A DNA stretch of 64,000 nt, taken from NCBI GenBank assembly GCA_022072455.1, contig JAJVHY010000031.1:1-64000 (forward strand), in the 5' to 3' direction. Below the pieces are notes generated by a model. It saw nothing but the letters and a program-made list of their open reading frames with translations, had not been told where the DNA came from and ran no database searches. The DNA comes from Verrucomicrobiia bacterium (lineage in GTDB: Bacteria > Verrucomicrobiota > Verrucomicrobiia > Palsa-1439). Of this stretch, positions 59,310 to 64,000 are shown one piece after another. Made by a program: the position numbers and the translations under genes. How positions within the stretch are numbered: the first letter of the stretch is position 1; the number at the start of each line of letters is the position of its first letter.

Positions 59310-59663
59310 ATGAGTCATCACCGAATCCAACGTGTCTCCGAACTGGTCAAACAACAGGTTGGCGAAATCCTGTTGGAAATGAACCTAGCCGGCTGCGGCT
59401 TTGTGACCGTCACCTCGACCATTGTCAGCCCCGACCTCAAGGATGGGCGAGTCTACGTCAGCGTCATCGGCACCGAAGAACAAAAAAAGCGCGCGTTGCA
59501 TACTCTCGAAGAACGCCATGGCCACATCCAACGCGAACTCGGGGCCCGCATCATCCTCAAATACACCCCACGGCTCAGATTCATCCTCGACGAAACCGAA
59601 AGTCAGGCCCAGCGCATCGAAAACCTTCTCAACGAACTCGGCCCGAGCAATCCCGATGAATGA
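59310..59663 (+). CDS. rbfA: ribosome-binding factor A
   Basis: This 117-residue small KH-like protein matures the 30S subunit. HRIQRVSELVKQQVGEILLEM is the standard opening, with TIVSPDLKDGRVYVSV and TPRLRFILDET. It lies 32 nt after infB and its last 8 nt overlap the nrnA start, indicating coupled translation. Confidence 0.95.
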   Translation: MSHHRIQRVSELVKQQVGEILLEMNLAGCGFVTVTSTIVSPDLKDGRVYVSVIGTEEQKKRALHTLEERHGHIQRELGARIILKYTPRLRFILDETESQAQRIENLLNELGPSNPDE

Positions 59664-60639
59664 TTTCTCCCAACAAATCGCCCAGATCATTCGGCAGGAA
59701 AAATCCTTTCTCATCTTGACCCATTACCGGCCGGATGGCGACGCCATCGGCTCTCAACTCGCCCTCGTCCTCCTGCTGCGCGACCTCGGTAAAACTGTCG
59801 AAGCGTGGAACGACGACGACGTCCCGGCCAAATTTCATTTCCTACCCGGCGCCAAAATCATCACCCGTCCTCCGGCTACTCCCAAGGCATTTGACGTCGT
59901 CATCTCCATTGATGCCTCCAACTGGCAACGGGTCGGCACCGCCGCCGACAAAATCGCCGGCAAAAAACATTTCATCAACATTGACCACCACGTCAGCAAC
60001 GACAAATTTGCGGAGATCAACTGGATCGTTCCCGAATCACCGGCCTCCGGTCAGATTGCCTTTGACCTCATCAAACGCGGCGGCTTCAAGCTCACCCCCG
60101 CAATCGCCCAATGCCTCTTCGCCGCCATCTCCACCGATACCGGCTCATTCATGTTCGCCAATACCACCGCCGAATGCCTGCGCGTCGCCGCCGAGCTGGT
60201 TGAGACCGGCATCAACGTCGGCGAACTCTCCCGACACATCTACGAGAGCTACCCCTACGCGCGCCTCCGCATGCTCCAAATGGCCTTGGCCGACCTCAAG
60301 CTTACCGACAACAAGCGCACCGCCTATTTCTGGCTCACCAAAGACATGTTCACCAACTCCGGTGCCAAACGCGAGGACACCGAGGGCCTCATTGACTACG
60401 CCCGCGCCATCGAAGGCGTTATCGTCGCCATTCTCTTCGAGGAAACCGAAGAAGCCGGCAAAGTCCGCATCAGTCTCCGCTCCAAGCACCCCAAGGTTGA
60501 CGTCAACAGCATCGCCCGGCATTTCGGCGGTGGCGGCCACAAAGAAGCCGCCGGGGCCCGCCTCACCGGCACTACCAAGGAAGTTGAACCCCGGGTCCTC
60601 GCCGCCGTAACCGCCGCTCTTCACCACGCAGGAATTTGA
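59656..60639 (+). CDS. nrnA: DHH/DHHA1 bifunctional oligoribonuclease and PAP phosphatase-like protein
   Basis: The start is ATG 59656 (MNDFSQQIAQIIRQEKSFL); the track form begins inside rbfA. The 327-residue protein has DHH motifs HYRPDGDAIGSQLAL, VVISIDASNW, INIDHHVSN and FAAISTDTGSF, then the C-terminal DHHA1 domain ending in HFGGGGHKEAAGARL. In homologues (NrnA) it degrades short RNA and pAp. The rbfA-nrnA-truB-ribF order is common in bacteria. Confidence 0.93.
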   Translation: MNDFSQQIAQIIRQEKSFLILTHYRPDGDAIGSQLALVLLLRDLGKTVEAWNDDDVPAKFHFLPGAKIITRPPATPKAFDVVISIDASNWQRVGTAADKIAGKKHFINIDHHVSNDKFAEINWIVPESPASGQIAFDLIKRGGFKLTPAIAQCLFAAISTDTGSFMFANTTAECLRVAAELVETGINVGELSRHIYESYPYARLRMLQMALADLKLTDNKRTAYFWLTKDMFTNSGAKREDTEGLIDYARAIEGVIVAILFEETEEAGKVRISLRSKHPKVDVNSIARHFGGGGHKEAAGARLTGTTKEVEPRVLAAVTAALHHAGI

Positions 60640-61358
60640 TGCATCCAGAATTGTCCCCTTTCGACGGCGTGCTCCTAATTGACAAGCCCCCGCGGCTCAC
60701 CTCGCACGATGTTGTGGACTACATCCGCCGGGAGTTCCGCTTCAAAAAAGTCGGCCACTGCGGCACCCTTGATCCAGCCGCGACCGGTCTCCTGATGATC
60801 GTCTTGGAACGCGCCACCAAACTGCAAGACCGGTTGATGTCCGACGACAAAACCTACGAAGGCACGATGGTCCTCGGTGTCACAACCGATTCACAAGATG
60901 CCGACGGCAAAATCCTGGCTGAGAAACCGGTCCCGTCATTGACTGCTGACGACCTCGAAAAAGTCTTCGCGAAATTCCGCGGCGACATCCAACAAATCCC
61001 GCCGATGGTCAGCGCGAAAAAAGTGGAAGGCGTCGCCCTCTACAAACTCGCCCGCAAAGGCCAGACCATCGCCCGCGAACCCAAGAACGTCCACATCTTC
61101 GACCTCCGCCTACTCAACCTCGTCCTGCCCCGCGTTGACCTCCGCGTCACCTGCACCAAAGGCACCTACATCCGCACCCTCTGTCACGACATGGGCGAAA
61201 CCATCGGCTGCGGCGCGCACCTCGCCGCCTTGCGCCGCACCCGCTCTGGCAAATTTGACGTCAAGGACGCCAAACCGCTCGACGAAATTCTCAAACTCAA
61301 GCGTGACCAACTCATCCCGTTGATCATTCCCGTCCTGAAACTAATTCAGCCGGCCTAA
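60639..61358 (+). CDS. truB: tRNA pseudouridine(55) synthase
   Basis: The start is ATG 60639, overlapping the nrnA stop (TGATG). The 239-residue enzyme makes pseudouridine 55 in tRNA. The catalytic Asp lies in VGHCGTLDPAATGLL, followed by YEGTMVLGVTTDSQDADG, QIPPMVSAKKVEGVALYKLARKG and KGTYIRTLCHDMGETIGCGAHLAALRRT. The C-terminal PUA domain of some homologues is absent or very short. It overlaps ribF by 1 nt. Confidence 0.96.
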   Translation: MHPELSPFDGVLLIDKPPRLTSHDVVDYIRREFRFKKVGHCGTLDPAATGLLMIVLERATKLQDRLMSDDKTYEGTMVLGVTTDSQDADGKILAEKPVPSLTADDLEKVFAKFRGDIQQIPPMVSAKKVEGVALYKLARKGQTIAREPKNVHIFDLRLLNLVLPRVDLRVTCTKGTYIRTLCHDMGETIGCGAHLAALRRTRSGKFDVKDAKPLDEILKLKRDQLIPLIIPVLKLIQPA

Positions 61359-62245
61359 TGCGCCTCCTTCGGACATTCACCGAACTTCCCCCTCAGAGCA
61401 GCTTAGCCATCGGCGTGTTCGACGGCGTCCACCTCGGCCACCAACGTGTCATCCGCGAAGCTTGTGCGGCCGGTGCTCCCGCCATCGCGCTCACCTTCGA
61501 TCCCCATCCGCGGCGCATCCTGCGGCCGGACCAAGCCCCGCTCCTGCTCACCTCCACCAAACATAAACTCACCCTCTTCCGGCAACTCGGCCTCGACGCC
61601 TGCCTCCTCATCAACTTCGACAAAACCTTCTCCGAAACGCCCGCCGAAAAATTCATCGAACAAATCGCCACCTGCCGGCAAGTCTGTGTCGGCACCCGTT
61701 TTCATTTCGGCCACGGTCGGACCGGCAACGTCGCCCTCATGGAAAAGCTCGCCCCCCGGTACGGCTTCACCGTCAAAGAAATCAAATCCGTCCTCACCCC
61801 TGACGGCGAGATGATCAGTTCCACGGCCGTCCGCCAACACATCCTGACCGGCCACCTTGACCAGGCCGCCGCCATGCTCGGCCGGCACTTCGCCATCCTC
61901 GGCACCGTCGAACACGGCGACCACCGCGGCCACGAACTCGGCTTCCCAACGGCCAACGTCAATCCACACAACGAAATCCTGCCGCCCGACGGAGTTTACG
62001 CCGTTCACGCCCACCTCGATTCAATCCGCTTACCGGCGGTCGCGAACATCGGCAATCGCCCGACCTTCGCCGGGCAGGAGCGCCGCTTGGAAGTCCACAT
62101 CCTCGATTTCGACCGCGACCTCTACGGCCGCGAGATCGAAGTCGAATTCATCCAAACACTCCGTCCCGAACGAAAGTTCGCCTCCGTGGCTGATCTCAAA
62201 GCGCAGATTGCCACCGACATTACAGCGGCGCGGCACCTCTTGTAG
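61358..62245 (+). CDS. ribF: bifunctional riboflavin kinase/FAD synthetase
   Basis: This 295-residue enzyme converts riboflavin to FMN and then FAD. The N-terminal nucleotidyltransferase shows AIGVFDGVHLGHQRVIREA, LTFDPHPRRIL, FDKTFSETPAEKFI and ISSTAVRQHILTG. The C-terminal kinase shows GFPTANVNPHNEILPPDGVYAV, NIGNRPTF and HILDFDRDLYGREIEVEFI. Its TAG stop lies in a GTAG followed by a short hairpin (62242), as at the paired elements. Confidence 0.96.
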   Translation: MRLLRTFTELPPQSSLAIGVFDGVHLGHQRVIREACAAGAPAIALTFDPHPRRILRPDQAPLLLTSTKHKLTLFRQLGLDACLLINFDKTFSETPAEKFIEQIATCRQVCVGTRFHFGHGRTGNVALMEKLAPRYGFTVKEIKSVLTPDGEMISSTAVRQHILTGHLDQAAAMLGRHFAILGTVEHGDHRGHELGFPTANVNPHNEILPPDGVYAVHAHLDSIRLPAVANIGNRPTFAGQERRLEVHILDFDRDLYGREIEVEFIQTLRPERKFASVADLKAQIATDITAARHLL

Positions 62246-62268
62246 CCGGGCCGGCTGGATTCTGCTAC
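62242..62268 (+). repeat. possible solo/degenerate GTAG hairpin unit
   Basis: GTAG at 62242-62245 (containing the ribF stop TAG) is followed by AGCCG-ggc-CGGCT sharing its last base, and a CTAC lies at 62265-62268. It has the layout of the four paired elements but shorter stems, so it could be a decayed copy or coincidence. Confidence 0.35.
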
Positions 62269-62278
62269 TCTCGCCGTC

Positions 62279-64000
62279 GTGAACCGGAAAATCGAACTCG
62301 TTGCCCCCGCCGGCAACATGGAGTGCGCCCGCGCCGCCGTCGCCAATGGCGCGAACGCGATCTATTTCGGACTCCAGCAATTCAACGCCCGGATGCGCGC
62401 GGACAATTTCACGGTCGAGAACTTGCCCGAGTTGGTGCAGTTCGTTCACGCACACGGCGTCCGGGCGTTCTGTGCGCTCAACGTGTTGATTTTCACTGAC
62501 GAGTTGCCGGCGGCGGAGCGCGAACTACTGATGCTCGACGCCGCCGGTGTTGATGCCGTCATCGTGCAAGACCTCGGCATCGCCCGCCTCGCGCAGAAAC
62601 TCGGTGTCCGCATGGACGTGCATGCCTCGACGCAAATGACGATCACGTCACCGGAGGGACTCGCATTCGCGGCACGGCTCGGCATCAAGCGCGTCGTCCT
62701 CGCTCGCGAAACTTCGTTGAAGGAACTGGCAAAGTTTGGACAATCGCCGGTCGGACTCGAAACTTTTGTGCACGGTGCGCTCTGTGTCGCCTACTCCGGT
62801 CAGTGTCTGACCAGCGAAGCACTTGGCCAGCGCAGCGCCAACCGGGGCGAATGCGCGCAGGCTTGCCGGCTGCCGTATGAGTTGATTGTGGACGGCGCGG
62901 TCCACGACCTCGGCGACCGCCGCTATCTGCTCTCCCCGCAGGATCTCGCGGCGGTAAAAGAGATACCGGAGTTGATCAAGCTTGGCGTGACCGGGTTCAA
63001 AATCGAAGGGCGTTTGAAAACTCCGGAGTACGTCGCGGCGACTTGTCAGTTTTACCGGAAAGCAATCGATGGGGTGATCGCGGATGAAACGTACAAGTTG
63101 GAAATGGCGTTCTCGCGCGGGCTGTATTCGGGTTGGTTGCACGGCGTCAATCATCAGGCACTCGTCCATGCGCGGTTCGGGACAAAGCGCGGAGCGTTCA
63201 TCGGCAAAATTACCACTGTCGGCCCCGATTTTGTCACGGTGGATGCTCCCGAAAACGTCAAACCCGGCGATGGGGTCGCGTTTGATACCGGCGGCAATCC
63301 TGACCAGGAACAAGGTGGCCGGGTCTGGCAGGTGCGTGACAAGCAGTTGTTTTTTGAACGCGGGCACATTGATTTTCAAGCGCTCAAGGTTGGCGACCGG
63401 GTGTGGAAGACGAGCGATCCGCATTTGGAGCGCGCGTTGCGCAAGTCGTATGCCGGGGAAATCCCCAAGCCGAAGCGCAAAATTGACCTGTTGGTGACCG
63501 GCGGCGCGGATGAACCGTTGATCGTTGAATCGAATGGTGTCCGCGTATTTTCCACCATCCGCTTGCAGACGGCGTACAAGCGACCAATGAGCACGCCATT
63601 ATTGCGCGACCAACTGGGCCGGTTGGGTGAAACGAATTTCGTGCTTGGCGAATTGACGAACAAACTGACCGGGCATGTGATCTTGCCGGTCAGTGAGTTG
63701 AATCGATTGCGCCGGGAATTGGTGGAAAAGCTGAACGCCTTACCGGCCGAAGCCGGCGAAGAGCGGTTGCCGCGGCAGCCGGTATTGCCGCAATTATTGC
63801 CGGAGCGAAAGCCGGCAACGACCCTGCCGCAGCTCAGCGTGCTCTGCCGAACGCTGGAACAGATTGCGGCGGCGCTGGAGGCCGGCGCCGCGACAATCTA
63901 TGTGGATTTCGAAGACCTCCGCCGGTATCCCGACGCAGTCGCGGCCGTGCGCGGCCGGGGCGAAATCTTTTTGGCAACTCCACGGATCCAAAAAGCCGGT
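62279..64000 (+). CDS. U32 family peptidase/hydroxylase, RlhA-like (partial, C-terminus beyond window)
   Basis: This gene is absent from the ORF track because it runs off the window. It starts at GTG 62279 (VNRKIELVAPAGNMECARAA) and is open for 574 codons to the last base. U32 hallmarks are AIYFGLQQFNARMRADNF, MDVHASTQMTITSPEG, the four-Cys Fe-S region from CVAYSGQCLTSE through NRGECAQACRLPYEL, and LGVTGFKIEGRLKTPEYV. After ~residue 300 it continues with a beta-rich collagenase/DUF3656-like region, which points to RlhA (23S rRNA hydroxylation) rather than the shorter UbiU or TrhP types. Assignment to RlhA is by architecture only. Confidence 0.88.
   Translation, partial: MNRKIELVAPAGNMECARAAVANGANAIYFGLQQFNARMRADNFTVENLPELVQFVHAHGVRAFCALNVLIFTDELPAAERELLMLDAAGVDAVIVQDLGIARLAQKLGVRMDVHASTQMTITSPEGLAFAARLGIKRVVLARETSLKELAKFGQSPVGLETFVHGALCVAYSGQCLTSEALGQRSANRGECAQACRLPYELIVDGAVHDLGDRRYLLSPQDLAAVKEIPELIKLGVTGFKIEGRLKTPEYVAATCQFYRKAIDGVIADETYKLEMAFSRGLYSGWLHGVNHQALVHARFGTKRGAFIGKITTVGPDFVTVDAPENVKPGDGVAFDTGGNPDQEQGGRVWQVRDKQLFFERGHIDFQALKVGDRVWKTSDPHLERALRKSYAGEIPKPKRKIDLLVTGGADEPLIVESNGVRVFSTIRLQTAYKRPMSTPLLRDQLGRLGETNFVLGELTNKLTGHVILPVSELNRLRRELVEKLNALPAEAGEERLPRQPVLPQLLPERKPATTLPQLSVLCRTLEQIAAALEAGAATIYVDFEDLRRYPDAVAAVRGRGEIFLATPRIQKAG

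Overview
The window looks like a chromosomal segment of a Verrucomicrobiota bacterium, most likely of the Pedosphaera/Limisphaerales type. The basis is two giant proteins built from T5SS/PEP-CTERM-associated repeats (one with a clear PEP-CTERM sorting tail), a pseudopilin with the '[12 protein letters not shown]' start and an H-X9-DG tail, and an operon mixing sugar- and peptide-degrading secreted enzymes. Other pointers are clade-typical unknown proteins (51745, 52577), high GC, GGAGG-type ribosome binding sites and many ATGA/TGATG gene overlaps. Taxonomy is inference. I found no rRNA, tRNA, CRISPR array or insertion sequence.

Region 1 (1-11712, minus strand): two tandem paralogous surface proteins. 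The first runs off the left edge and is absent from the ORF track, but it is open from 6910 to base 1. Region 2 (11816-24102, minus): a tightly packed run of nine genes, mostly exported: M14 carboxypeptidase, two paralogous unknown secreted proteins, FAD oxidoreductase with a discoidin-like tail, CocE/X-Pro-peptidase-type hydrolase, right-handed beta-helix protein, GH123/DUF4091 protein, CBM9-like protein and an AGCS-type sodium:amino-acid symporter. I read it as a glycopeptide or glycan/peptide utilisation locus. Region 3 (24294-36438): a pseudopilin, then housekeeping genes (adenylate kinase-like, creatininase-like, two methyltransferases, cold-shock protein, response regulator, lysA, metallophosphoesterase, ROK kinase, argH, two DUF4412-like proteins, phosphoglycolate phosphatase-like, RRM protein). 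Region 4 (36655-41882, plus): a branched-chain amino-acid ABC transporter operon livK-H-M-G-F plus a CoA-binding protein; its LivG carries a hydrophobic insertion. Region 5 (41932-51140): glycosyltransferase, GHL6-like glycosidase, type 5 uracil-DNA glycosylase, NagZ-like GH3, ACT-domain protein, DUF4337 protein, a membrane protein, and serA flanked by two glutaredoxins. Region 6 (51141-54522): accessory DNA with an 8-bp tandem repeat (9 copies), a 12-unit ~21-bp palindrome array and three orphan genes. Region 7 (54523-64000): pgpA, pgsA, then nusA-infB-rbfA-nrnA-truB-ribF and a U32 peptidase (RlhA-like) that runs off the right edge.

The most unusual signals are regulatory or structural. (a) A family of four paired-hairpin elements (36034, 37840, 41879, 52495) have GTAG/CTAC feet and unrelated stem sequences; they resemble REP/BIME elements, and in several cases GTAG supplies the TAG stop codon of the adjacent gene. 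(b) A 20-bp palindrome, TGTAA-N8-TTACA, overlaps the -10 box of promoters for a PEP-CTERM protein and the pseudopilin, with a degenerate copy at the other giant gene. (c) Terminator-like hairpins lie in the leaders of the cold-shock gene and nusA. (d) LivG has a membrane-like insertion. (e) The palindrome array lies directly upstream of an orphan gene.
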